Positions 30,406 through 39,906 of a DNA stretch of 64,000 bases are shown here, piece after piece. The translations under genes were made by a program, and so were the position numbers. Each line of letters opens with the position of its first letter. Within the stretch, counting starts at the first letter, position 1. Origin of the DNA: Oceanicoccus sp. KOV_DT_Chl (lineage in GTDB: Bacteria; Pseudomonadota; Gammaproteobacteria; Pseudomonadales; Dasaniaceae); NCBI RefSeq assembly GCF_900120175.1, contig NZ_FQLF01000005.1, positions 188,501-252,500 on the forward strand. Direction: 5' to 3'. The notes beneath the pieces were generated by a model. That model did not search any database. It was given only the letters and a program-made list of their open reading frames with translations, and was not told where the DNA came from.

Positions 30406-30777
30406 ATGCAAAAATTTATTCTTATCCTCACCTTAGCAGCATTAAGTGCCTGTAGCACCCTGCAATTCCCAGGGGTTTACAAAATCGCTATTGAGCAGGG
30501 CAATGTGGTGAATCAGGAAATGATTGACCAGCTAAAACCCGGCATGTCCAAAGACCAGGTGGAATATATTATGGGCAGCCCGCTGGTAAAAGACACCTTC
30601 AATGTCGATCGCTGGGACTACGTTTATTATATAAAACGCGGCAACGATACTCGTGAGCAATACCGCATGGCTATTTTCTTCAAAGATGGCAATTTAAATT
30701 ATTTTACTGGCGATTTTCTGCCATCAGCCACCGACCAACAAGCGGCCACCGATGCTGACGACGACAGCGAAAGCTAA
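30406..30777 (+). CDS. bamE: Outer membrane assembly lipoprotein BamE (OmlA/SmpA)
   Basis: 123 residues. Signal peptide with lipobox LSAC (residues 13-16), then the BamE core: FPGVYKIAIEQGNVVNQEMIDQLKPGM, KDQVEYIMGSPLVKDTFNVDRWDYVYYI and a beta-rich end, with an acidic C-terminal tail. Part of the BAM complex that inserts outer membrane beta-barrels. It is divergent from fur. Confidence 0.96.
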   Translation: MQKFILILTLAALSACSTLQFPGVYKIAIEQGNVVNQEMIDQLKPGMSKDQVEYIMGSPLVKDTFNVDRWDYVYYIKRGNDTREQYRMAIFFKDGNLNYFTGDFLPSATDQQAATDADDDSES

Positions 30778-30824
30778 ATAAGCTCAGCAACAGCGGAAAC
30801 ATCCCATCCCGCTTCACTTTCACC

Positions 30825-31145
30825 TTAATGCGTTTTATCGGCAGCTTTTTCAGCTTTAACCTTAGCAGCCCTGACCTTCCGTACTTCTTTGGGATCAGCA
30901 ATCAGGGGGCGGTAGATTTCCACTCGATCGTTAGCTGATAGTACTTCTTTTTTCGGATTGGCTACTGCCTTGCCAAAAACCCCCATTTTAGCCGTGGCTA
31001 AATCCAGCTCTGGAAACTGTTTAACAATACCGGACTGCTCCGCCGCATCAAAAACGGTGGTGCCTTCAGCCACTTCCAAAGCAATAATTTGCTGCTTATT
31101 TGGCAGTGCATAACACACTTCTACCTTAATCTTGATATCACTCAT
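30825..31145 (-). CDS. ratB: RnfH-family protein (RatB)
   Basis: 106 residues, beta-grasp (ubiquitin-like) fold: MSDIKIKVEVCYALPNKQ, EVAEGTTVFDAAEQSGI, GVFGKAV and DRVEIYRPLIADPKEVRKVRA, with a Lys-rich tail. ATG at 31145 is chosen over the longer frame because it is the family start. It follows ratA on the same strand with a 28-base gap. Despite the old toxin-antitoxin name its role is unclear. Confidence 0.92.
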   Translation of the reverse strand: MSDIKIKVEVCYALPNKQQIIALEVAEGTTVFDAAEQSGIVKQFPELDLATAKMGVFGKAVANPKKEVLSANDRVEIYRPLIADPKEVRKVRAAKVKAEKAADKTH

Positions 31146-31173
31146 ACCAGTTTGCACTCTCGATCTGTTCGTT

Positions 31174-31611
31174 CTAATTATTTTGATGCAGATGGTGTGC
31201 ACGTTTCACCAGCGCATCCACCAAATTATCCGCCATGGGATTAAATAGAGCCTTGGCAGCCACAGCTAATACGCGACTCGATAAAGAGAAGCTTAATTGC
31301 AGACTAATTTTACAAGCTTCGTCGCTCAAAGCCAGTACCGTCCACACCCCTGAAAACTCGGAAAAGGGGCCATTGACCAACTCCATCGCCACCGTATGGG
31401 GCGCCTGCAAACGGTTACGGGTAGTAAAGCTGTATTGCAACCCCGCTTTCGATAAATCCAATCGAGCTTCCATATGCTGCTCGTCCCGGGACAAGATTTC
31501 GGCTCCGACACAACCATCCATAAACTGCGGGTACGCTGCTACATCATTAATTAAGTCATACACTTCTACCGCCGGATAGGGCAGTAAAGCACTGCGACTA
31601 ATCTCAGTCAT
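31174..31611 (-). CDS. ratA: RatA-type START/COQ10-like protein
   Basis: 145 residues, START-like fold: SALLPYPAVEVYDLINDVAAYPQFMDGC near the N-terminus, given here as SALLPYPAVEVYDL and YPQFMDGCVGAEI, then LQYSFTTRNRL and the C-terminal helix FNPMADNLVDALVKRAH. E. coli RatA blocks 70S assembly when overexpressed, while the eukaryotic homologue COQ10 binds coenzyme Q; the second role is now favoured for the family. It is divergent from smpB across the inserted transporter gene. Confidence 0.93.
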   Translation of the reverse strand: MTEISRSALLPYPAVEVYDLINDVAAYPQFMDGCVGAEILSRDEQHMEARLDLSKAGLQYSFTTRNRLQAPHTVAMELVNGPFSEFSGVWTVLALSDEACKISLQLSFSLSSRVLAVAAKALFNPMADNLVDALVKRAHHLHQNN

Positions 31612-31698
31612 ATCAGCTTTTACCTATAGATGAAGTGATGAATATAGCGGTAATTGAGCATAAGTACGCTCTAATCAACATGGACGACAGCGACACCC

Positions 31699-33069
31699 TC
31701 ATTGGGATAATAACGCCTTCGATAAAGTCCAGACAAATACCAGCAACACGCTGGGCGCAGCAATATACCTTAAAAGCCAATACCAAAGCGCAAATACTTT
31801 ATCGCTCTCCACATACAATTCATCCCGCAGCACTTCTATACGCATCCGCCAACCTACGAAAAATGCAATTAAACAACCGCCAACGGGCAATAATATATTC
31901 GCGGTTAAAAAATCCAGCAAACCAAATACAGACAAACCCAATAGTTGAATATGCTGCAATGCGCTAAAGGAAAATATCGTCACCAAGCCCAGCGACCATA
32001 CGAGTAGAGTAACTACTACCGCAGCGGCTGGACGCCACCAACCAAACCGTTCCGATAACCAGACAATCGCTGGCTCTAGTAAAGCCACCCCGGACACAAT
32101 AGCGGTCAGTGACACCATCAAAAAAAACAAACCGCCAAAATAATTTCCGTATAGCATATTTCCAAAACCATAGGGCATGGCCACAAACATCAAGCCTGGG
32201 CCCATAGCCGGTGCCATATTTAAACTGAATACCAAAGGGAAAATAGCCAGCCCCGCTAGCAATGACACCAACACATCTACAGTAACGGCGATACCCACCA
32301 TCCGGGTAATAGACCGTTTGTCAGGCACGTAAGCGCCGTAGGTCATCATCGCTCCAACACCAATAGTTAAGGTAAAAAAAGCATGTCCCAACGCTTTTAA
32401 CCACAGCTGCGCGGTCATCACCGAAAAATCCGTTGCAAACAAAAAATCTACCGCGGCATAAAAATCACCTACCTGATAGCTGTAAATCACTAAGGCGATT
32501 AGCAATATAAAAAGTAACGGCACTAAAAAACGCGCAACACCACCAAGTCCCTTTCGGACTCCGGCGATCGCAATAAATAACAGCAGGATTAAGTACAATG
32601 ATTGCCACTGCATTAACACCAAAGGAGATGCTAATAGCTGATTAAAACTATCTCCTGCCAATTGCGCACTACCGGCGATAAATTCACCCGTAACGAGTTT
32701 GCCAACATACGCAAAGCTCCAGCCAGCAATAACCGCGTAATACGACAACACCAACAGCGCTGCGATAGGACCCAGCCAACCAATGATCTGCCAGCCGCGA
32801 GACACCCCCGCTTCTAAACTTAAAGACTCCATCGCAGTTACAGTGTTAGCACGACCACGGCTGCCCAATACAACTTCTGCCACCATGATCGGCATAGCTA
32901 CCAGTAACGTGCACACTAAATAGGCCAGCACAAAAGCTGCGCCACCATTTTCACCAGCAAGGTAAGAAAACTTCCATAGATTGCCCAGACCCAAGGTGGC
33001 GCCAATGGTCGCCGCCACAAAGGACCAGCTTCTGCGCCAGCCGCGGCGCTTGGAATCGTAAAAACTCAT
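31699..33069 (-). CDS. Sodium-dependent transporter, NSS/SNF family
   Basis: 456 residues, about 12 membrane helices. The diagnostic first helix is WSFVAATIGATLGLGNLWKFSYLAGENGGAAF (GLGNLWKF sodium/substrate site). Further signs are a second-helix ALVIYSY region, HAFFTLTIGVGAMMTYGAYV and DVLVSLLAGLAIFPLVF. Substrate probably an amino acid or other small amine. It sits between ratA and smpB, an insertion relative to the pseudomonad order. Confidence 0.92.
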   Translation of the reverse strand: MSFYDSKRRGWRRSWSFVAATIGATLGLGNLWKFSYLAGENGGAAFVLAYLVCTLLVAMPIMVAEVVLGSRGRANTVTAMESLSLEAGVSRGWQIIGWLGPIAALLVLSYYAVIAGWSFAYVGKLVTGEFIAGSAQLAGDSFNQLLASPLVLMQWQSLYLILLLFIAIAGVRKGLGGVARFLVPLLFILLIALVIYSYQVGDFYAAVDFLFATDFSVMTAQLWLKALGHAFFTLTIGVGAMMTYGAYVPDKRSITRMVGIAVTVDVLVSLLAGLAIFPLVFSLNMAPAMGPGLMFVAMPYGFGNMLYGNYFGGLFFLMVSLTAIVSGVALLEPAIVWLSERFGWWRPAAAVVVTLLVWSLGLVTIFSFSALQHIQLLGLSVFGLLDFLTANILLPVGGCLIAFFVGWRMRIEVLRDELYVESDKVFALWYWLLRYIAAPSVLLVFVWTLSKALLSQ

Positions 33070-33258
33070 GTGTTAATTCTATTCATTATGCTCAATTGGT
33101 TGGTAGCCGCCCCGTGCAATCACTCAACGCAGCAGTCTGGCTAAAAACTGAACGACTCACTACCCACTCCACGAAGAAAAGCAGGACCGTAAAATATCGC
33201 AGACTTTTTAACCCAGAACCATGCCCATTACCAGCCACTACCGCTATAATGCGCGGCT

Positions 33259-33735
33259 ATGTCTAAAAAGAAACCAAAAACCTCCAGCAATACGATCGCG
33301 CAGAACAAAAAAGCGCGACACGATTATCACCTTGAAGATAAATTTGAGGCGGGCGTGGCTTTACAAGGCTGGGAAGTCAAAAGCTTGCGTATGGGCAAGG
33401 TTCAAATTACTGATTGCTATGTGATGATGCATAAGGGCGAAGCGTTTTTACATGGCGCGCATATCTCGCCACTCAATACCGTTTCTACCCATTTTGTCAC
33501 CGACCCCAACCGCAACCGCAAGTTATTGCTTAATAAACGGGAACTGGCCAAGCTGTTGGTGGCTATTTCACAAGATGGTCACACCGTAGTGTGCACATCG
33601 TTGTACTGGAAAAATCATTTAGTGAAAGCAGAAGTCTGTATTGCCAAAGGTAAGCAGCAACATGATAAGCGCCAAACTGAAAAAGAACGAGACTGGGACA
33701 AACAAAAGCAGCGTGTCGTTCGCCAGCATAACTAG
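33259..33735 (+). CDS. smpB: tmRNA-binding protein SmpB
   Basis: 158 residues, full length. [29 protein letters not shown], split here as [18 protein letters not shown] and [20 protein letters not shown]; then [19 protein letters not shown] and the basic C-terminal tail [14 protein letters not shown] that enters the ribosomal mRNA channel. Works with the tmRNA, whose gene lies 5.3 kb downstream on the same strand. Confidence 0.98.
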   Translation: MSKKKPKTSSNTIAQNKKARHDYHLEDKFEAGVALQGWEVKSLRMGKVQITDCYVMMHKGEAFLHGAHISPLNTVSTHFVTDPNRNRKLLLNKRELAKLLVAISQDGHTVVCTSLYWKNHLVKAEVCIAKGKQQHDKRQTEKERDWDKQKQRVVRQHN

Positions 33736-33779
33736 GTCGTTAGTTGCTGGCTCCCCACCGCCTGAATCGGCCCCAACAA

Positions 33780-36700
33780 TTAAGCCGCCGCTAGCGCTAC
33801 TTCGGTTAATTCAAACCGGCGTTTTCTAGTCATTAAATAAAACACCACTGGCACAAAATAAAACGACAGGATAGTGGTTAACACAGTACCGCCAGCAATT
33901 ACGACCGCAAACGGAGGCCAGAATCCTCCCCCAGCTAAAATCAATGGTAAGAAGCCCATCACGGTAGTTATTGTCGTCGATAAGATATGACGACTACACC
34001 GCACTACACCCAATACAATTGCCTGCTGATTGCCAGCGACAGCATCCGGATCAGATTTTAATTCAGCTAGAATAACGATCGCGGCATTAATGGCCAAACC
34101 AATCAACCCCATCAGGCCGACAATGGAAGTAAAACCAAAAGGCGCCCCGACAGCGACAACGCCAACATCCCCAAACCAGCAGCCTGGATAGCGATCAGAA
34201 AAATAACCACACTTAAGCGAAATGAATTAAACGACATCACGATGGCTACTACCAACAACACAAAAATCAAACCCATGCTGCCCATTAGCTGGCTAATTGC
34301 CTCGGAGCGCTCCGCATCCTCACCCCCTACTTCCAGGTGATAGCCTGACGGCAGCGCTAGCTCGCTTTGCGCTAACAATTTTTTAATTCGTGCTAATACT
34401 ACTGCCGGTAATTGTCCATCCCGAAGATAAACCTGCACGGTGTTAACTCGCTCACCATCACGTCTTGAAATCACCCCTAGCTCAGGGCGAATATCCACTT
34501 CACCGAGAGCGGAATAGGGTACAGGACGACTAAACGAACCGCCTTCAGGTACTAAAAACCAACTATGTGCCGCGCCTAAGCTAATCTGTTTTTGGCCGCC
34601 CGCCTTTACTCTTACCGGCAAAGATTGCGTCCCTTCCAACACTGAACCTGTCACTTCACCATCGACTACTCGATGCAACTGTGAAGCAACATCCCTCAGC
34701 CCAAGCTGTGCTTTTAGCGCCTGGTTTTCATTAACCTGCAACCATATTTTAGGCACAGCCTCAGACAAACTATTACGCACATGCACAACATCTTCAACGG
34801 CCAACACATCAGATCGCAACTGATCGCCAAGCGTTTTGAGAACATCTAAATCCGGACCAAGCAAACGCAATTCTACCGGCGCACCGAAAGGCGGCCCTTG
34901 CTCCAAACGCCGAATAATAATTTGTGCTTCTGGAAATTTTTCATCCAACCGCCGCTGCATCACTGCAACCATATTATTGGCGATACTAAAATTATCAGCG
35001 GTCAGCATCGCCTGTGCATAATACTGCGAATTATCATTCCCTTGTTTCAGATTGTAGTAATACAGTGGTGCATTGCGGCCCACGAACCAATGTAAACTTT
35101 TTAGCCCAGGCTGCTTATTAAATTCCTCACTCACTTTTTTGGTTAATGCCACCGTTTTTTCAATACTGGAAGCCGCAGGTAGATAAACTTCCAGGCTAAG
35201 CATATCCCGATCCGAAGGCGGGAAAAATTGCTCAGGTAAAGTCGAACCGATACCAAAACCCATCAGCGGCAACACTAGCACTAACAACAATACCGGTAAT
35301 GGTCGCGCCATCCCCAGTTAATTGATGCTTTGAATTTTTCTGATAATTGCGGTGCATCCAGACCATCTTGCCACCAACCTGTGCGACGATGTTTGGTTAA
35401 AAACCTTCCCGCCAAGCCCGCCACAATACAGTGAGAAATAAGATAAGAACCCAATAGAGAAAAAATAACAGTAATACCGATCGCACCGACAAATTCACTG
35501 GCGCTACCCGGCATAACAATGATGGGCATAAACGCCAGCATGGTGGTTAACGTACTCCCCAATAAAGGCAACCACAAATGTTTTACCGCATACTGCGTGG
35601 CCTGCAAACCACTCATACCCTCCTGTTTTTTGCGGTTGACTGTATCGGTCATTACTATAGCGTTATCCACCATAATACCTAACGCAACTATTAAGCCGGT
35701 AACCGACATTTGATGGATTGGCAGACCAGTAAAGTTCATGCACGCTAGCGCAAATAAAACCGTTAACGGCAACGCAGCCGCCACTACAATGGCTGACCGC
35801 CAACCCAAAGTGACTAATAGCACCACCACAATCAGACAAAAACCTATAATAATATTGCCGATAAGCTCACTTAAGCGTGCAGTGGTATAGCGCTCCTGAT
35901 CAAAAATAACCTCCAATGCAACATTCGCAGGCAATCGCTGACGAAACGCCTCTAATTCAGCCTGCACCGCCAGTGACCATAAATCACTGCGTTGATCGGG
36001 TTGCATCCGCACCCCTATCGTGACCGCAGCACGGCCATTGACGATAGCTATTTCACTGTGCGGTAATTTCGGCTGACGTTTTATTTGCGCCACATCGCCC
36101 AATAAAATAGCACTACCATCCGCCATTTGCCGCAAGGGTATACGGCGTATACGCTCTAGCGAATCCAGCGCACCTTCAACCTCCACCGCCACTCGCATAT
36201 GCGAATTATGAATCTCGCCAGCCGTATTTTTTGCGTCCGCTCGATAAACCTGTTCACCAATATAATGTGGTGCCAGACCTAACGCAGCCGCTCTGCCGCT
36301 ATCCACAGCTACTACAATTTCTTCCCGTGGCTGGCCTTGAATATCGACAAAATCAATACCTGGCAATCGCCGAACCCTGCTCTCCAACTCTTCCGCATAG
36401 CGCCCCAGAATCATCACGTCCGGTTCGGTATCAACATGTGCCCAGGTTAACGCGACAATCGTTGTGAAAGGATAAGATCGACGCTCTTCCGCCAGCGGCT
36501 TGCTCGCTTCCACCGGTAACATCGACTGTGATTTTTCCAATTTATCGCGTAACTCTGACCACACAGCTTCAGTTTGAGACCTAGCTACTTCATCAACCAA
36601 TGTCACCGACATGGATGAAAAACCTGCACTGGAACGCGAATCAATATGGCTGACTTCAGGCATTTCTCTAATCAGGTTTTCCAACGGCTCAGTCACCAAT

Positions 36701-36873
36701 GCTTCTACTCGCTCAGCACTGGCTCCGGGAAATTCGGTCATAACAATAGCGTGACGATTGGCGGGGCGAGGATCTTCATTCCGGGGTAAATCATTTAACG
36801 CAGCCAACCCAGCAACAATAATGAGCGCTATAATCAGTGCAAACGCACGCGGGTTGGTTAACAAACTATTCAT
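33780..36873 (-). CDS. RND-family efflux permease, two reading-frame breaks
   Basis: Three overlapping frames together give about 1031 residues, the normal size of an inner-membrane RND pump. The N-part has MNSLLTNPRAFALIIALIIVAG, PRNEDPRPANRHAIVMTEFPGASAERVE (in part) and the TM4 region IVALGIMVDNAIVMTDTVNR with the proton-relay Asp. The middle starts LARPLPVLLLVLVLP-like (MARPLPVLLLVLVLPLMG), and the end has GLMGLIGLAINAAIVILAEL and FYFVPVVFYL. Break one is in the C-run 35312-35315, break two in 34145-34148; adding one base to each gives SINWGMARPLP and LSGAPFGFTSIVGLMG. Both look like homopolymer errors. The start overlaps the adaptor stop (ATGA). Probably exports toxic compounds or lipids, controlled by the divergent TetR. 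Confidence 0.9.
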
Positions 36874-38027
36874 GGTTCAAGAACCTTAGCGTTCTCGTTA
36901 GTACTCACTGCAACACTATCCATCAGCACATCGGTAAAAGGCTCAATTCTGACCAACAGATCAGGCGCAACTCGATGCAAGCCAGTCGCGACTACTTGCT
37001 CGCCATCTTTTACCGCGCCACTGACAAAGGCCTTGCCCTGATCCATATACAAAACATCAATGCTACGCGCTTCTATCCGAAACAAACTATCATCTGCTGG
37101 CACCAGCGCATAGACATTCCACATCCCCCTAACACCACCGCTCAGGGCTGTTTCTGGTAACCAAAAACCTTGTTGCTTTAGTACTTCCGACAAAGCGACA
37201 TACACGACTTCGCCATCTGCCACAGCGCTACCGTTAGGGAGTAACGCTCGTAATGTAGCGGTATTGGTAACTGTGTCCACATTGCGCACCAATGCCAATA
37301 CTGTCGCCTCTACTGGCTCACCTTTAATCAGCGCTGTTACTTTATCGCCAACTGTCAATGCCGCTAATAAATCGGCGGGGACGCCAACACGAACTTCATT
37401 ATTGCCACGCTCCAGCAACTGCAAAATGCCCATACCAGGGCTAACTGCAGTACCAATATCACCCAGTCGACGACTAATCTCACCACTGTAAGGTGCTAAC
37501 AGCGTTTGTTTTTCTAGCTGGGTTTGAGTGGATTCTAATAACGCCTGCTGACGCTTCAAGCGCGCGTCCAACGACGACAGCTCAGACTGCAATTGATCAA
37601 TCCGCTGCTGTGCCGCTAAACCTTTGGTATTGAGCTCAAACTGACGCTGCAAATCTAACTGGGCTAGTTTTTTGCTGGCCACCAAATCTTCCGCCTCTGC
37701 TGCAATTACCCGTAATTGGGTTTCCAGCAATCGGCTATCCAGCCGTGCCAGCACCTGACCCGCCACCACGCTATCACCCTCATCCACCAGCACCTTTTCG
37801 ATAGTGCCTGCAACTTCAAAACCAAGGGTAGCCCGCTGCCCAGCCTCCGCATGCCCGACAAAATGGCGCAGTACCTGGTAATCCGACCGACTAACCACCG
37901 TCAAGGCACTGACTTTGTGGTAATAGGGCTCGGGGCTACTGACACCATATTCACAAGCAGGCAGCACCAGCAATATCAAGGTAAACAGACCCAAACGAGT
38001 CAATAACAATGGAAATGTGGGACGCAC
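36870..38027 (-). CDS. RND periplasmic adaptor lipoprotein (MFP family)
   Basis: 385 residues. Lipobox LPAC at about residues 22-25. The lipoyl-like half motif is ATLGFEVAGTIEKVLVDEGDSVVAGQVLARLD, given in parts; then a coiled-coil hairpin (residues about 105-180, LRVIAAEAEDLVASKKLAQL), LLAPYSGEISRRLGDIGTAV and the beta-barrel domain. Links the inner-membrane RND pump to an outer-membrane channel. No channel gene is present here, so a shared TolC-like protein is likely. Stop and permease start overlap by four bases. Confidence 0.93.
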   Translation of the reverse strand: MRPTFPLLLTRLGLFTLILLVLPACEYGVSSPEPYYHKVSALTVVSRSDYQVLRHFVGHAEAGQRATLGFEVAGTIEKVLVDEGDSVVAGQVLARLDSRLLETQLRVIAAEAEDLVASKKLAQLDLQRQFELNTKGLAAQQRIDQLQSELSSLDARLKRQQALLESTQTQLEKQTLLAPYSGEISRRLGDIGTAVSPGMGILQLLERGNNEVRVGVPADLLAALTVGDKVTALIKGEPVEATVLALVRNVDTVTNTATLRALLPNGSAVADGEVVYVALSEVLKQQGFWLPETALSGGVRGMWNVYALVPADDSLFRIEARSIDVLYMDQGKAFVSGAVKDGEQVVATGLHRVAPDLLVRIEPFTDVLMDSVAVSTNENAKVLEP

Positions 38028-38079
38028 AATCCGGATCCTCCTGAGGAATATGCTTAAAGAATGGCAAAACTATCAAAAA

Positions 38080-38095
38080 TAGACTGGACGGTCTA
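38080..38095. promoter_or_regulatory. Palindromic operator of the RND operon/TetR regulator
   Basis: TAGACTGGACGGTCTA: TAGAC/GTCTA arms in the 118-base gap between the divergent adaptor (start 38027) and TetR gene (start 38146). The form is like other AcrR-type sites (TAGACCG..CGGTCTA). Probably bound by the adjacent regulator. Confidence 0.62.
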
Positions 38096-38145
38096 GTTTA
38101 ATTTTTATTACACTAGTTAAAATTTTTCTTGGAGCCACCCCCACA

Positions 38146-38766
38146 GTGGAAAACCCCATCCGCAACCGCGGCAAAAGTGAACAGAAACGCCAGCAAATAC
38201 TCGATGCCGCCTGCAACCTATTTTTGAAAGAGGGTTTTGAAGGGGTTAGCATGGATGCCGTGGCAAAAAGTGCCGATGTTTCAAAGCAGACGGTCTATAG
38301 CCATTTTGGCAATAAAGAAGAGTTATTTTCTGCGTCGGTTGAATTTGAATGTGATAAGCATGAGATCAATGATCAACTATTCGACCCGGAGCGCCCCGTC
38401 GAGCAAGTACTGTTAGAGCTCGCGACGCATTTCACCGATTTATTACTGAGCGAGCAAGCCATCCGCCTGCACCGAATTTGCGTCGCCAGTACGGATCAGC
38501 GCTCCACCATCGCAGAACTCTTCTGGAGCGCAGGCCCGGTCAAGCTTAAAGCGCGCCTGTCCCACTACTTAAAGCAACAAGTTGAACGCGGCACATTGAG
38601 TATTCCCAATATTGATTTTGCCGCACAGCAATTAATTTTCATGCTAAAGGGCGAATATCACCACCGCCGCATCTTTGGCCTCAGCGATGGCAAACCAGAA
38701 GCTGAACTACCCGCCTACTTACAAAGCTGCGTCACTCTATTTCTGAGCGCCTACGCCAAGAAATAG
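38146..38766 (+). CDS. TetR/AcrR-family repressor of the RND operon
   Basis: 206 residues. Helix-turn-helix: KSEQKRQQILDAACNLFLKEG, VSMDAVAKSADVSKQTVYSHF, GNKEELFSASVEF. Ligand domain of the AefR/C-terminal AcrR type (QAIRLHRICVAS, FWSAGPVKLKARL). The start is GTG with TTGGAG 10 bases ahead; the next plausible start would cut the DNA-binding domain. It is divergent from the efflux operon with a palindrome between, so local repression is likely. Confidence 0.88.
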   Translation: MENPIRNRGKSEQKRQQILDAACNLFLKEGFEGVSMDAVAKSADVSKQTVYSHFGNKEELFSASVEFECDKHEINDQLFDPERPVEQVLLELATHFTDLLLSEQAIRLHRICVASTDQRSTIAELFWSAGPVKLKARLSHYLKQQVERGTLSIPNIDFAAQQLIFMLKGEYHHRRIFGLSDGKPEAELPAYLQSCVTLFLSAYAKK

Positions 38767-39036
38767 TTTTTAGCTCTATAAATAAAGGGATTTTTAATCA
38801 TAATCGCTCTAACCAGAAGATTGTATTCCCATTAATCTGTGCCATTATTTAATTGGTCCAAGTGACCACAATTGCCTTCAATGAGAGAAGGCCAGGGGAC
38901 CGGGAGGAGCGCAATACTCCCCCCGCGCCCCAATATTTACTTTAACAACATCTCCATTTCCTCCCCCAACAATTCCCCAAATCATCCTGAGCAATTTCTC
39001 GCAGTTAGTGTAGAATAGTCACGTTACACAGTTTTC
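38767..39036 (+). promoter_or_regulatory. tmRNA leader region with candidate promoter
   Basis: TAGAAT at 39011-39016 is a fair -10 box for ssrA, 21 bases before the mature 5' end, leaving a short leader for RNase P. The -35 box is weak (TGAGCA-like). The rest of the 270 bases shows nothing else. Confidence 0.4.
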
Positions 39037-39432
39037 GGGGCCGATTTGGATTCGACGCCGGTTACAAAACTTATGTGTGCATGCCGTGATGGTAGCCAAT
39101 CACGTTAATCCAAAGCTGCAAACTATTAGTTGCCAACGATGACAACTACGGTGCACAACTAGCTGCGTAAGTAGCTCTTTGTAGTACCATCTAGTGGATG
39201 CGTCCGCTAGCGGACTTTAGCAAGGTGCCAGTACCGCGCTACCGTCTGTCACTCAGAACTGGATCGCTGTGAAGCCGCGCCTGAGGCGGATCTGCTAAAT
39301 TTTAATCAGGATCGCCAAACTCGTCCTGCCCGTCGGGCTGAATGCGGTTAAATTTAATTGACGGAATCTAAGCATGTAGAGCGCTAAGCAGCGGACTGAC
39401 GGACGCGGGTTCAATTCCCGCCGGCTCCACCA
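39037..39432 (+). ncRNA. ssrA: Transfer-messenger RNA (tmRNA)
   Basis: 396 bases. The 5' end GGGGCCG and 3' end CGGCTCC pair into the acceptor stem (one G-T pair), followed by ACCA. The tRNA-like parts GATTTGGATTCGACG and GGTTCAATTCCCGCC (T arm) are standard. The tag frame starts with GCC at 39132 and reads ANDDNYGAQLAA, then TAA at 39168-39170, a normal gammaproteobacterial degradation tag. Rescues stalled ribosomes together with SmpB. Its 3' end is the attachment site for the repeats that follow. Confidence 0.98.
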
Positions 39433-39604
39433 AATAAAAAAGCCCATCCAGTTTTCACCGGATGGGCTTTTTTATTTGGTCGACCAACTGGTATTGAGGC
39501 ATATCGCCCGGGTTCAGCCGTAGAGAGCGCAGCGAACGAAGACGACGCCCGAACGGGCGGTCCCGAAGGGATTCGTAGCTTTAGCTACGAACAATTCCCG
39601 CCGG
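39416..39604 (+). repeat. Attachment-type module, copy 1 (tmRNA 3' end + terminator + structured tail)
   Basis: Begins with TCCCGCCGGCTCCACCAA, the end of tmRNA. Then come the terminator, TTGGTCGACCAA (39476-39487), GAGGCATATCGCC, the hairpin CGCCCG-AA-CGGGCG (39546-39559), TCCC-GAA-GGGA, the hairpin TTCGTAGCTTTAGCTACGAA (39572-39591), and another CAATTCCCGCCGG (39592-39604), which starts the next partial copy. The same order recurs at 41577-41794. Confidence 0.85.
39435..39475 (+). terminator. Terminator of ssrA
   Basis: AAAAAAGCCCATCC, loop AGTTTTCACC, GGATGGGCTTTTTT: nine-pair stem with long A and T tracts, directly behind the tmRNA 3' end. Confidence 0.95.
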
Positions 39605-39672
39605 TGATCTCGCAGCACCCACCAGCCAGCCTTTCCAAGGTGGGGCCTTTTTTGTATTGGTCGACCAACAGG
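39592..39672 (+). repeat. Attachment-type module, copy 2 (truncated)
   Basis: CAATTCCCGCCGG (13 bases identical to the tmRNA T-arm end), a diverged stretch, GGCCTTTTTTG, and TTGGTCGACCAACAGGTA at 39657-39674. The structured tail is missing. It looks like the remains of an older insertion at the same site. Confidence 0.65.
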
Positions 39673-39906
39673 TAGCGAGTCATAAGTTTAAACCCGGAGT
39701 AAGTGGTTAAAAAATATTCCCTCCGGCACCTTTATTTACTGAGGGCTTGATCTGGCGCATTTGAAAGCACCGCGCTAAAGCACGCTTTAAATTGTTTGTT
39801 AACAGCCCATTGGTAGTTTAGTTATCCTATGAACTCTGCCATAATTGACTAATATTTGACCCACTTATAACCACTTCCTATGTAGGCATGTATTACAAAA
39901 TATTTT
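39673..39906. other. Gap upstream of the fusion gene
   Basis: 234 bases, AT-rich toward the right. TTGACCC at 39856 and AT-rich words could hold a promoter, but none is convincing. No Shine-Dalgarno is visible before the ATG at 39907. Confidence 0.4.
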
